From assembly GCF_018446385.1 (NCBI RefSeq), contig NC_056000.1:51058722-51122721 (forward strand): a stretch of 64,000 nucleotides of DNA, in the 5' to 3' direction. The DNA comes from Zingiber officinale. Lineage: Eukaryota > Streptophyta > Magnoliopsida > Zingiberales > Zingiberaceae. The translations under genes and the position numbers were made by a program. Below are positions 32,801-43,044 of the stretch, in pieces (position 1 is the first letter of the stretch; every line of letters begins with the position of its first letter). Below the pieces are notes generated by a model. That model was not told the origin of the DNA, did not search any database, and saw nothing but the letters and a program-made list of their open reading frames with translations.

Positions 32801-34879
32801 GCCGTTGAGTCACAACGGCTAGTCCTGGACCGATCAGGCTCCACCCTGATCGGTCCAGGGTTCTTCTGATCGGTCATGGAGACCGATCAGGCTCTCCCTT
32901 GGTCTCCCGAATACCCTGATCGGTCGGTTGCCCAATCAGGGAATCTCCTGATCGGTCCGGGGACCGATCAAATCTCCTGATCGGTCCCTAGACCGATCAA
33001 GATCCTCGCTTGCAGTCCCTGATCGGTCGGTAGACCGATCAGGGAACCTCCTGATGTCGGTGGATCGGTCACCAGACCGATCCAGTCTTGGTTTTGCCCA
33101 AACCAAGTCCAAACCAATATCCGGTCAACCTTGACCTCTTGGTACATCATGCTTAGCATCCGGTCACTCCCTTGACCTGCTAAGACTCCCCACCAAGTGT
33201 CCGGTCAATCCCTTTGACCCACTTGGACTTTTCTCTTCGTGTCAAGTATCCGGTCACTCCCTTGACCTACTTGACCTTCTCAACACCAGATGTCCGATCA
33301 CCCTTGATCCATCTAGATTTTCCCTTGCCCGGCTTCACTCACCAGGACTTTCACCTAGCTTCACTCACTAGGATTTTCACCTGGCTTCACTCACCAGGAT
33401 TTCCAATCTGCCCGGCTTCACTCACCAGGACTTTCTCACTGCCTGGCTTCACTCACCAGGACTTTCCCACTGCCTGGCTTCACTCACCAGGACTTTCACC
33501 TAGCTTCACTCACTAGGGTTTTCACAACTGCCTGGCTTCACTCACCAGGACTTTCCCACTGCCTGGCTCCACTCACCAGGGCTTTCCCACTGCCTGGCTT
33601 AACTCACCAGGACTTATCCGTCTGCCTGGCTTCACTCACCAGGACTTTCCACATCCGATCCAGAGAACGAGCTACCGAGCCCTCTCTGACCACAGTTCGG
33701 GGAACGAGCTACCGAGCCCTCTCCGACTTCCCATGTGCCAAGCTTCCATACTTGGACTTCTCCGTGCCAAGTCTCCATACTTGGACTTTTCCCGTGTCAA
33801 GCTCCCTGCTTGGACTTTTCACCATGCCAAAACTCCCTGCTTGGACTTTTCACCATGCCAAACTCCCTGCTTGGACTTTTCCCGTGCCAAGCTCCCTGCT
33901 TGGACTTTTCCCGTGCCAAGCTCCCTGCTTGGACTTTTCCGAGTCAGGTCAACTCACCTCGGGTCAACCAGGTCAACCTTGACCACGGGTTGCACCCACA
34001 ATCTCCCAAGCTTGTATCCTTGTAAAACATCAAGATACAACTTTTCTGTTCACGTCAAATATTGTCAAACATAACTCGTCAAACATCAAAACACAACTCG
34101 AGTCAAGTCAACTCGAGTTTGGTCAACCAGGTCAACCTTGACCTAAGGTTGCACCAACAAAAGGTACGAGTAAAATTCTTACCGAAGGCGATCGGGAGGG
34201 GTGTTCTGATCGGACTCAAGCCGAATATGTACATAACCCCTTCTGGAAGGAATTTGTTGATGTCAAAACGCAGACCGGCCAGCATATTGGCGGCGTGAAG
34301 ATACTTCGGCCGGGTCTTGAATCTCTTCAGCTCTGGTGAAGTTGGTGGTCCGATCTGCCACTTCGTAAGGAAGGGGGCCCGCTTGGGAAGGCGAATATAA
34401 AAATAGAATTCTTTCCAATGCTTATTGGAAGAAGGTAGTTTATTGAAGAAAACTAAACCTGGTCGAGCCTGAAACATGTAAGTGCCTGGCTCGGACTGTT
34501 TAGGGTAATAGAAATAATAGAAGACCTCCGGTCGGAGGGGAATGTTATGGATCTTGAATAAGACGATGACGCCGCAAAGGAGGCGGAAGGTATTGGGGAC
34601 TAGGCTTCCGAGCGGAATGCCGAAAAAGTTGCAAATTTCTACAAAGAAGGGATGGATTGGAAGTCGCAGACCGGCAGTGAACTGGTCGCGGAAAACACAG
34701 AAGGCTCCGCGCGACGGTTTGTGTGGCCGAGCGGAGGGAGTGGGTAAAATAATTTTGAGGTCAGAAGGGATGTCAAAACTATTTATCAGAAGGTCGGCGT
34801 CGCGCCGATCGAAGCGCGACTCCATGGTGGTATACCATGGGTTGAGGGCTTAGTCTAGGGGTTGTGAAGAGCTAGCCAT
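25336..34879 (-). CDS. Tat antisense ORF (aORF): spliced Transposase_28-type protein with coiled-coil end
   Basis: Predicted gene on the strand opposite gag-pol, in three exons: 34825-34183, 26809-26082 and 26010-25336. Donors are CTTCG|GTAAG at 34183/34182 and ACCGGG|GTAAGTG at 26082/26081; acceptors are CTTGCAG|CTAAT (26810/26809) and TTTTATCAG|AGATGG (26011/26010), with a CTAAC branch-like motif. Joined coding length is 2046 nt (681 codons plus stop), phases matching at both junctions. Exon 1 matches the plant 'putative gypsy type transposon' (Transposase_28) family, with the ESRFDRRDADLLIN start and a GIPLGSLVPN-type core. Exon 2 is Ser/Pro/Arg-rich; exon 3 is a long Leu/Glu/Lys coiled coil. 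An in-frame upstream ATG (34879-34877) is followed by a TAA after nine codons, so the usual start may be lost. Intron 1 holds copia B; intron 2 is 71 nt. The protein's role is unknown. Confidence 0.8.
26855..28962 (-). repeat. 3' LTR of copia B, rich in hairpin units
   Basis: On the minus strand it starts TATTGGTGC (TG changed to TA at the inner border) and ends CCTAACA. It contains palindromes GATCGGTC...GACCGATC (27540-27800), four long hairpin units (27864-28028), about a dozen CCTGG-loop-CCAGG units (28040-28355), a repeated ACGAGCTACCGAGCCCTCTC segment, and about ten CCAAGC-loop-GCTTGG units (28446-28745). Apparent ORFs at 27926-28246 and 28344-28877 are just these repeats read through. 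Confidence 0.93.
27864..28745. repeat. Hairpin-unit minisatellites in copia B left LTR
   Basis: Consecutive units each form a stem-loop: CTTAGCA...TGCTAAG (27864-27896), CCAAGTG...CACTTGG (27905-27938), GTCAAGTA...TACTTGAC (27953-27987) and CCAGATG...CATCTGG (27998-28028), the first three with inner pairing GGTCA/TGACC. Then follow CCTGGCTTCACTCACCAGG units, some as CCTAGCTTCACTCACTAGG, and later CCAAGCTCCCTGCTTGG units. The right LTR repeats the pattern at about 33150-33940 with fewer units. Confidence 0.85.
28963..30716. other. Non-coding 3' interior of copia B
   Basis: Follows gag on the minus strand and ends at the purine tract. It is AT-rich with no pol domain in any frame. A short block at 29388-29490 repeats the GATCGGTC/GACCGATC palindromes seen in the LTRs. 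Confidence 0.7.
30717..32066 (-). CDS. gag: Copia B gag
   Basis: Capsid/nucleocapsid precursor. From ATG 32066 the frame runs 365 codons to TAA at 30971-30969, then stays open in the same frame for 83 more codons to 30717, so a single stop (probably GAA to TAA in EKEN|VLRSRLDNLEKT) shortens an original of about 449 codons. The N-terminus (FYDRDDFTFWKVRMKYFL) is the copia gag DUF4219-type start, followed by a short UBN2-like part (NDAKELWNNLAKFH), an acidic serine-rich stretch, and two CCHC zinc knuckles, CFECREFGHYKSKC and CFQCKRRGHYRSQC. The start lies about 50 nt from the primer-binding site, as expected. Confidence 0.9.
32115..32126 (-). other. Primer-binding site of copia B
   Basis: TGGTATCAGAGC on the minus strand, two bases inside the right LTR; initiator-methionine-tRNA type. 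Confidence 0.88.
32129..34159 (-). repeat. 5' LTR of copia B
   Basis: 2031 bp; same order of palindromes and hairpin units as the left LTR but with fewer units in the CCAAGC/GCTTGG array (33735-33940), which explains most of the 77-bp length difference. Ends match TG...CA. Confidence 0.93.
34183..34879 (-). CDS. aORF exon 1 (Transposase_28-type domain)
   Basis: From ATG 34825-34823 this exon gives about 214 codons: FDIPSDLKI, then SRGAFCVFRDQFTAGLRLP, then FKIHNIPLRP, then FYIRLPKRAPF and GLSPIRTPLPIAF. The nearby in-frame start MASSSQPLD at 34879 runs into TAA and then continues ALNPWYTTMESRF, so a nonsense change lies between the likely ancestral start and the current one. Exon end at 34183 is followed by GTAAGAATTTT. 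Confidence 0.8.
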
Positions 34880-35530
34880 GGTCCGAGCGGACGAAATCAA
34901 AAAAGGCGGAGAAAGGTAGAGGATAAAAGGAAGAAGATGACAACGAAACAGTAGCCCGAGGATGAAAACTTGGGAAAGAAATGCAAAGAAAACGTCAGAA
35001 CCAAAGTGAGAAAGAAGAAGAACCTTACAACGAAGAGGAGGATCGAGGGAAGAGCACCGGAGATCGCCGAAAACAGAAATGCAAGATCGCCGGAAAGCTG
35101 GAACACGAGAAGAGGCGGTGAGCATGCGACAGCAGTATTGAGGCTAAGGGAAGAAGAGAAGCTTTTATAGGGTGGAGCCCGAGCGGCCTCGACCGTCGGA
35201 TCCAGGTCACTAGAATCGAAGCATGCATTGCACCGTTCATTTCGAACAGCCTCGATCCCATCAGAACACCACGCCGTCGCCATACAATGACGGCAGCACC
35301 ACCACGTGGCATTCAGCCACTGGAACGCATTTAATGAGCGCGTGCTCGACCTTAATGATGGAGATTGGAGGAAACTTTGAAGAGATGCTGAGGAATGTTG
35401 GCGTTGACTGGCGTTTTGGCTGCCCCTTGTTTCCGAGAGGATGGTAGTTGCAGTACGCAGCTCGGCCCAACTGATGGTCCAGTCAGTCGGACTAATCGCC
35501 TCCTTCGACTAGACTTGAAGGGGAGGCAAG
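34880..35530. other. Gypsy 3' non-coding region with polypurine tract
   Basis: Lies between the antisense ORF start and the 3' LTR. The antisense gene's promoter should be here, but I see no clear TATA box. The purine tract GAAGGGGAGGCAAG (35517-35530) abuts the 3' LTR. Confidence 0.7.
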
Positions 35531-36319
35531 TGATCCGGCGGTAAGAACAGGGACCCCCCTCTGGGGGAAGTCATCGCCACGTGGAAGTCAAAGGGTCAAC
35601 GGTCGACCGGAGAAGGGAAGGCCGGTCGGCAGAAGGGGGTCTCAACGGAATTTAAAACAGCCCGACGGGAAGTCGGGTCTCCGACGTTCAGGGGGAACAA
35701 GGTTGCCGGGCCGATCGGGTAGCCCGCTCGGCCGAAGACATAAAATAGCAACACTGCGAACAGTCCACAGAGCACACGACCGGGAATCTTCTGAGCAGAT
35801 CAGCACATACAACCGGTCGGACATGCGGGAACATGCCGACCGGCCGGACGCTCGGCATGGGGTAAAAGGAGAAAAGGACAAGGGAACATCTTCTGACAGC
35901 GGGCATGTCCGACGATTAGGCCATACGCAGGATCTTATGACAGAGGGTTTCGTTGTCCCATCAGAGACGTGCTCGGACTGTAGCAGTATGGTGTCAGGTA
36001 AGCTCTTCTGACAAGCCCCTGCTGAGGTATGGGCTGAGGACACGTACTCACCTCGGTATGTGTGCGTGAGCCTCTTTGCAGCCCTATATAAAGGGCCTCA
36101 CACTTCACCGGAGGTACGCATTCTTCGATATTGAGAGTCACTTCTTTGTTGTCCACTTGCCTGACTTGAGCGTCGGAGGGTCGTCGCCGGGAACCCCTTC
36201 CCAGCCCGACTTCCTTGCAGGTTCGCCGGAGGTCCGTACGACCGGTCGAAGATCTGCGTCAGCAATTCGGAGAGCGCCACGTGCCCAGCGTCCGTTGATT
36301 CAGCGTTCGGACAAGATCA
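35531..36319 (+). repeat. 3' LTR of the Tat gypsy element, full length
   Basis: 789 bp from TGATCCGGCGG to AAGATCA, preceded by the purine tract. TATA box at 36085-36092. Right flank is ATTAG of the CACTA remnant; the matching left flank lies outside the window, so the target duplication cannot be checked. Confidence 0.93.
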
Positions 36320-38561
36320 ATTAGCATTATTATTCATCAAGTAAGTTATACTTCTATATTGTTTTGTGCTTATATTATCATGTTAGTAAACTTTATTATG
36401 ATGTGTTGTAATATTATTTTACAGACATCATCATGGCAAAGCAGTACGCAGTAACACTCCATAACCATAAGGTGCTTAGAGTTGTTGGAGACTCGTAAAT
36501 ATTTTTTGTTATTAGTAATTCAAGTTCATATATGATTTTATTTATAACATATTTTTCATACCTTAATAATACAGTTTTACTCTTGATGGTCATCGAGCAG
36601 TGACATATATCACACAAAAATTTAAAGAAAGAGTATACACTTCTATTATTACATGGTGCATGAACAACCATTTGGGCTGCAGAAAGATGATAGTCAAAAT
36701 TTTAAAAGTCAAATAGAAATACAAAGTCAAGTGGCTCGAGTACCGGAACCGGTCGGCATATGTCAAGATCCAGATCTATTGTTGAGCGTGCCATGGACTT
36801 GGTGAGTTTAATTTAAAGTTATAACCATAAATTTTATATTCATTACCAAACTTGTATAATTTTATCTCAACTTATTTGTATATATATGCAAGAACGTGAT
36901 ATAGCCTAACAATCCACTTGTATAAAGATCTTTCTTAAGACCCACAAGAAGAAAGATGACACATTTATCGATCCTCAATCCCAAACCATATGCGCAAGAT
37001 TATTAACTTTATTACATTTAATCATTTTTATCTTGAATAACTTTAGTAATTATGATCAAATTGGATATTAATGAGGACTTCTAGGAGCTATGCTAGTTTC
37101 TCTTCTTCTAATGAGGTATAATCTTTAAGATGTGAAAATCAAGAACTGCGTACTCAATTGACTTCAATGAATCAAAGGATGACCACAATAAATCAGAGGA
37201 TGGCCACTGAGAAGAGGAGGGCTGAGGACGAGTAGAAGAGGGCTGCTAATGAGCAAAGGAGGGTCGAACGAGACGCGAATCAAGTTGTTCTCTTGGCCTA
37301 TATGTGAGCGGTCATTGCCTATTTGACCTTGGCACCGCATGTTTTGAGTTACAGGAGATTCAAGACCTATTAGACCGTATTGATTAGCTTTTTCTGAGAT
37401 TTGTTCAACTACAACTTAGTTTATTTTATTTATTATATAAACTATGCAAAATATATTTATTCTATTTCTATTTTCTAATATGTTCACTTCTAAATATTGT
37501 ATTACTATATATTTCAGGTGTCCCTATTAATTTCTTTGATCATAGTCATCATAATCATCATCTGATATTTTATTTAGATATCTTTTTTATTATATGTAAA
37601 ATTAGTTATTCATATATGTAAATTTTTTAATCATACATATGTTACACTTCTTTAATTATGCATCTTTCTAATTATAATTTATTATATTTGACTTTATGCA
37701 AGATTTTATATTACTACCTTATATACGAATGTATTATTTAGAGTATTTTCTATCAGGGTATAAATGTAGATATCTTATTCTATAAATTTGGATTTAGATA
37801 CATTATTTTGGCAGTTTAGTTTGTATGGATTGTGTTTGTTTGGATTTAGATACTTCTATCATGGTATGGATAATTTAGTTTATTTCTGTGTTTGTGATTT
37901 GTTTATATTGTGATTAGTTTAGATGAATTGTATTTGTTTGTATGTATGGATTGTGATTATATGAAATATAATTGTATATATATGGATTGTGTTTGTATTG
38001 TCATTGTATGCAATGGTTTATATAAATATGGAAATTATAAATGAGGTATATTCTGAATATAAAATTTTTCTTTCAATTTTTTTTAAAATTACTAACGGAA
38101 ATATTGTTTCCATCGGTAAATATCGAAACTGGCAACGATACAACGTTGGTGTTTACCAATGGAATAGAGTATTTTGTCGGTACACACTGATGGAAATATA
38201 AATTTTCGTCGGTAAATTTGTTTGGTATTTACCGACAAAATATTGTTTTCGTCAGTAAATTCATTTGGTAAATACCAACGGAAACAATATTCCATCGATA
38301 AATCCGTTTGGTATTTACTGACAGAATACCCTATTCCGTTGGTAAATATTGATGAGATTTGTAATTCTATCAATAGAAATACCGATGAAATTTTAATTTC
38401 CGTAGATATATACCAATTGAATATAAATTCCGTTGGTAAAATTCTTTCCGACGCATTATCTCCCGAAACCCGTTTTCCATCGTAATTCCGTCGCTAGACC
38501 ATTATACCAACCAAATGACAACGGAACTTTCCGTCGGTAATCATGATTTTTTTTTGTAGTG
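36320..38561 (+). mobile_element. Decayed CACTA (En/Spm) DNA transposon, right part
   Basis: The right end reads ...TTTTTTTGTAGTG at 38561; its reverse complement CACTACAAAAAAA is the standard CACTA terminus. Inside it, about 38090-38550, are many subterminal repeats such as TTCCGTCGGTAA and TACCGACAAAAT in both orientations, as this superfamily has. A CACTA-associated ORF remnant lies at 36430-37300. The left part is cut off by the gypsy element, which therefore inserted later. TTT follows at 38562-38564; whether it is a 3-bp target duplication cannot be checked. Confidence 0.85.
36430..37300 (+). pseudogene. Remnant of a CACTA Transposase_24-type gene
   Basis: In pieces I can read SGSSTGTGRHMSRSRSIVER followed by a donor-like GTGAG (about 36730-36805). 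Then comes THKKKDDTFIDPQSQ (about 36935-36985), the signature of the plant Ptta/En/Spm family (Transposase_24), and a Gln/Arg-rich coiled-coil tail NQRMATEKRRAEDE (about 37185-37230). Stops break every frame. Non-functional. Confidence 0.6.
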
Positions 38562-38564
38562 TTT

Positions 38565-41500
38565 CTTTTAGCTAAATAAAACAGAGGAATATCAAATAAT
38601 CAATCAGTTTTCTTTCTTTCTGTCACGAAATGTCATACTCCGTTAGCTAGTGTAATCGTGTAATTTCAAAATTGATTGAGCTAGGGTTTTTATTTCTCAC
38701 ACCATAAGATTCATTTTAATATCAAGTTTAAGATGGTTGGAACCTGAAGCCCCTAACTCGTGACTATATTTCTACTTAAGCTGTTCTTCAATTTTTCAAG
38801 GTCCATAATTTAATTTATCAGATCAATCAACCTAGGGTATGTAGATTTTCGGGCTAAGCCCCTGAACACAACTCAATCCTATGACACTATTTGACTTCAT
38901 TATATTCGAAATATAATCAAAACAAACAAAATCTGATAATTTAATTATTCTTGTTGGTGATTAATTACTGCTCCTAAATATATCTAATAAAGTAATTAAA
39001 ATGCCGTCTTTAAAGACCACTTCTAGCTCATAATCTTTTACCATTCAAATGTCAAGTAGGATGACTTATTATACAAAGAAGAAACAACGTAGAAGTCAAA
39101 GTCCACTTGACATATTAGAAAAGCAAGCTGCCTTAATACTTTTGAATTACATCTCCTATATATTCTAGTAATTAATTATCTTTTTAATCTGTTCAACTTT
39201 TACTATCTTTACATATATATTTATTATTTTCGTGCTGTGCTCTCTACGAATCAGTCACAAACATTTGTCTATTGACTCTATCAACAAGTCTGAAAGTATA
39301 TATTCTCCCTTAGCTAGCTAGCAATACAAATGCTCACAGCTATTAATTTCATGACAATGATAGATACTTGATACTTGCTATCAGTGATCATCAAGCTTAA
39401 ATTTGATTGAGAAGTCTGTCACAACACTTGCATTTAAACAAGGAAAATAAAAGTAGCTAGTCATGGAAAAAATCAAAGCACGCATGGTAAAAATTGAGGG
39501 GAAAAGACAATCAGATCCTTGTGGAAAAGTATACATGATGACTTCAGCTTCCTGGAGATGTTGATCAGTTGAAGAATAATTTAAAAGGGAATTTTTGTTT
39601 TGTTTTGATGGATTCAAACAAGGACTTTATTTCCAAGGGTAAGCAATGCTTGTGGTTTAAACTAGGGTTAGAAATATTATCAGATGACTTTCAGATAATA
39701 TCAGTTGACTCAGACCACTGTAGATTTTTAAATGGTCAGCTTCAGGTACAGATTTTCAAAATGAAGACTTCCTTCCACCTCAAGTTTTTTCTTAGAGTCA
39801 AGCAATTAAAAGTCAAAGTTTTAGGGCATTTTCCACAACACTGATTGGATTTTGCAACTAAGTTTTAGGGCATTCCTTTCAACCAATTTAAAAATGTCCT
39901 TTCAGGTCCTTAATGGCATATGAAAAATTCAAGCAAGACAAGTCAATTTATGATTGTTTTTTTAATGGTAAATATTTCATGTAACAGTAAGACATAACTT
40001 TGTTCTAATTAGTTTCTTTATCATAAACGTCATCACATATGCGATTTAGCAATTTAGAAATAATGACTTAATTGCAAAATAAAGCATATGGCTTTGACTT
40101 TGTTTTGAGATTTATTCATGTTTAAAAGAATAGTTAATTGTATCAAGTTTTAACTTTGGTTTATCCTAGCATATCTTTAGAAAGATTAAAAAAACATTAA
40201 TCTTCTGTTTCTTTAATAAAAGTTACTTGTTCGATTATCTTTCATTTGAAATAATTATTAATTATTTCAAAATGAATAAAGAAAAATAGTAGGTCCATCA
40301 TTTTTTTTTCAAATTCATTTTATATTATCAAATATTTTGAATACATCAGTTATATATGGTGATGGAACTTATATAATTTATATATATTATACACGACTTG
40401 GTTAATTTCTTATAATCTTATAGTTGAAAATGTATATCATTTATTTTATCTTTTTAGTATTTTAAAATAAATTCTATGATTGATAATTAAACTATTTATT
40501 TATTTCTAAATAAAAAATGAACAAAATGTCGTTATAAATGTGAAATATATATATGCTACAAGTTAAACAAAATTAAAGTTTGACGGGAACTCCTAAAGTG
40601 GCAGATCTAAACAAAGTTAAAATTCAATGTATGACTAATTTTTTTTTTTTAAAAAAAAAATCATATTATTATTATTTTATTAAGACTAAAATTTGATATA
40701 AAAAAATAAATTATTTTTTTACGAAGGGTCTGTGATATTAATTTATATGTATCCATCTATTATATTAGACATGTTTAGTACGCGATAAGTAATATAATAT
40801 TAAATTTGAAGCAAAGTCAAACATCCACGTATGTATAATGCAAGTTGAAAATTCTAATTTCCAAGTAAAAAGATACATTTTGACATTTACAAACTTAGTT
40901 TTGTGTAATAATTAGACAAGAAAATTAAGGGCATGATTAAATTATATTATCGACCCTCCCTCTTGCGTGTAGGTCATATTAATTAGACTTTGACCTAATT
41001 TAAATGGATTATTTTCTAATTTAGCATGGTGTTGTCCTTGGAAATATTTGCTCCTTGTCCAATCCAGAACGTGAAAGAGCACGGTTTGAATTGTATGCAT
41101 ATTCCGTACTCCTTAATAGATGTGTGATTATTGATACATAAGGATTACAACCATGTTTATTAGTTTCTTATGTCCGGGTCATGATAAGATATTTAAGTTG
41201 TCATTCAGATATCCGTAATTTAATCCCTAGTTATGATGTATTTGTAAAATTTTTTCCTTTAAATGGAATGCACAATCAAAGAATACTGGACTTCTAGCTT
41301 GTCCGGTGCATGCGCTTCCTAATTTACCTTGATGACCAATGGAAAATTTTCATAGGACTAGACTGATCACATGAGGACTAGACGATAAGGCTAATTGAAT
41401 TTATCATTATTCCAAGAATTACTATAATGCACATTAATAAATAATAATTTTTAAGAAAATGCTTATATATATTTTTGTAGCTTTTTATAGTATTTTTCAT

Positions 41501-43044
41501 ATGGTAGAATCTTCATATCCATCCCGAATTCAAAATCATTATGAATCGAATTTTATATCACCATTTGAGTACTTTTCTAGTGTCGAAAGGATTCTTCACA
41601 CCATGGGCCATGGGCAATATGAACTTATGTTATTCACATGCTAAATTAGAATATGTACATAGAAATTAATATGCATTACAACCGGTCAAGGTGCAGCCTA
41701 AACCTAAGTGAAGACTATTCTTGAATATCTCTTTGTGACTTAGCATGAAGTTTGTGGTACCCTCAACTTGGAGTTAGCGACATGGCTTCTCAATTTAATT
41801 TTTTAATTTTTCTCCTTGAACATTGACTCTTTCGACCACTTGACGCTATAATCTCTTTAATTGTAGAGTTTGACATGAAATAGAAGGAACTCGGAGAGTG
41901 CATTCGAGTTACATTATTATCGTCAAACATTGAAACAAGTTACCACATAGAATGCAAACAATAAAATGAAATAGATACTTGTTTAGGTACAATTTTTATT
42001 AAGATCATTAGTGTCTTTACTTTTTCTCTCTTCTTGATGGATCTTCTATCTCGACCATTTATTTTTCTCCTTCTTTAGGTATCCATTTGGTATCAAAGTC
42101 TAAGTTGGGATGGCTATGAGTTGCAACGCTGCCCCGACCTTCCCACATCTCATGAATATGAATTGTCTAATGTAGCAACGACAACATTAAGAAGACAAGT
42201 TAAGCTCCTTCAAGAGACAAATCATCTCCCTACAATTTCAATCTAGTGTTACCCCCATGGTATTCCACCTAGATCATGGAAAAAATTGGAATGCTTGATC
42301 ATCTTGCCTATTAGACCAAAGCTCAGTCACATGTGCTTTCTTTGGTTGAAACTTAGCGTCCCTAAAGCTTATAACCCAAGCTCAACACTAACTATTGTTA
42401 TATTGATCTTTTTCATAATAATAATATCTTGCAATGCAGAATAAAATTATGTACAATATACCAATGTGATGAGAGCTTCTGACATCGGACTATCTTTTTT
42501 AGTCTTTCTCCCACAAAATGTTTCTCTATTTGATAAGAGTAACCATATCTCACTTGTGTAGTTTATCTTTAGAGTGAGTACTTTGATCCAAATGATACTT
42601 TTGGATGCTAGGAGATCAATTGAACTTCTTGGAAGTTGAAGATGACTAAATTAAGCTCGATAATTCTTGGAATGATGAAAGAATTGAAAGATAAGCTCAA
42701 CAACTCACTTGAAGAACTAGAGAACATTTGTTGATTGTTTAATACATTTTATCTTTAGAGTGAGTTCTAACTGTTGGGGCTCTAATCAAAGCATATATGC
42801 TGAAAGGCAAGTTTGCTACCACTGAGCTTAAAATAAAAAGGTTAAAGACTCGATAACCGCCAATAAAATTGTAAGCTTCATCATTATTCTAGAGAATTTG
42901 GTAAAAACTCACTTACCTTTCGATAAAAAAAAAAAAGAAAGAAAGAAACTACAACCTTCATACAACTGGTATTAGTTTGGTGACGAAAAACTTAAGGTAC
43001 AAAAGAGAATAACAAATCATCACTTGGCCATGTTTCGCTGGCAA
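38565..43044. other. AT-rich intergenic region without a recognisable gene
   Basis: No domain in any frame; the longest open stretch (39569-39844, 91 codons) has no family resemblance and looks fortuitous. Around 42065-42400 a TTTGGTATCAAAGTC motif resembling a primer-binding site precedes decayed sequence, possibly an old retroelement interior. I see nothing else to support. Confidence 0.5.

Larger units (their letters stand above)
26855..34159 (-). mobile_element. Non-autonomous gag-only Ty1/copia element (copia B) in the aORF intron
   Basis: 7305 bp with a perfect 5-bp duplication AAAGG (26850-26854, 34160-34164). LTRs are 26855-28962 (2108 bp) and 32129-34159 (2031 bp). On the minus strand the primer-binding site TGGTATCAGAGC (32126-32115) lies next to the right LTR and the purine tract AAAAAGGGGGAGAT next to the left LTR, fixing the orientation. 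The 3166-bp interior encodes only gag; no protease, integrase or RT wording is present. It needs pol supplied by a relative. Confidence 0.95.
8805..36319 (+). mobile_element. Ty3/gypsy LTR retrotransposon, Tat lineage, hosting nested copia elements
   Basis: Order on the plus strand: 5' LTR (partial), primer-binding site, gag, protease, reverse transcriptase, RNase H, second archaeal-type RNase H, integrase, 65-bp tandem array, an antisense spliced ORF with the plant Transposase_28-type domain, polypurine tract, 3' LTR. An extra antisense ORF, an archaeal-type RNase H and 3' tandem repeats are known traits of the Tat lineage. Copia A(-) interrupts the 5' LTR, copia A(+) interrupts gag and copia B interrupts an antisense-ORF intron. 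Without guests, and adding the 333 bp of LTR outside the window, it would be about 11.4 kb. The overlapping 456 bp of the two LTRs differ at about 15 sites, mostly transitions. Confidence 0.93.

Noticed and set aside
34850..35312. Minus-strand ORFs of 91-128 codons between aORF and 3' LTR
   Set aside because: Ser/Leu/Phe-rich with no domain; they lie where the antisense promoter and leader should be and mutually overlap in three frames.
39569..39844. 91-codon ORF in the intergenic region
   Set aside because: No domain, no splice context, unremarkable composition for AT-rich DNA.
42065..42400. Possible old retrotransposon start
   Set aside because: Only a primer-site-like TTTGGTATCAAAGTC is visible; no LTR pair or domain could be recognised.
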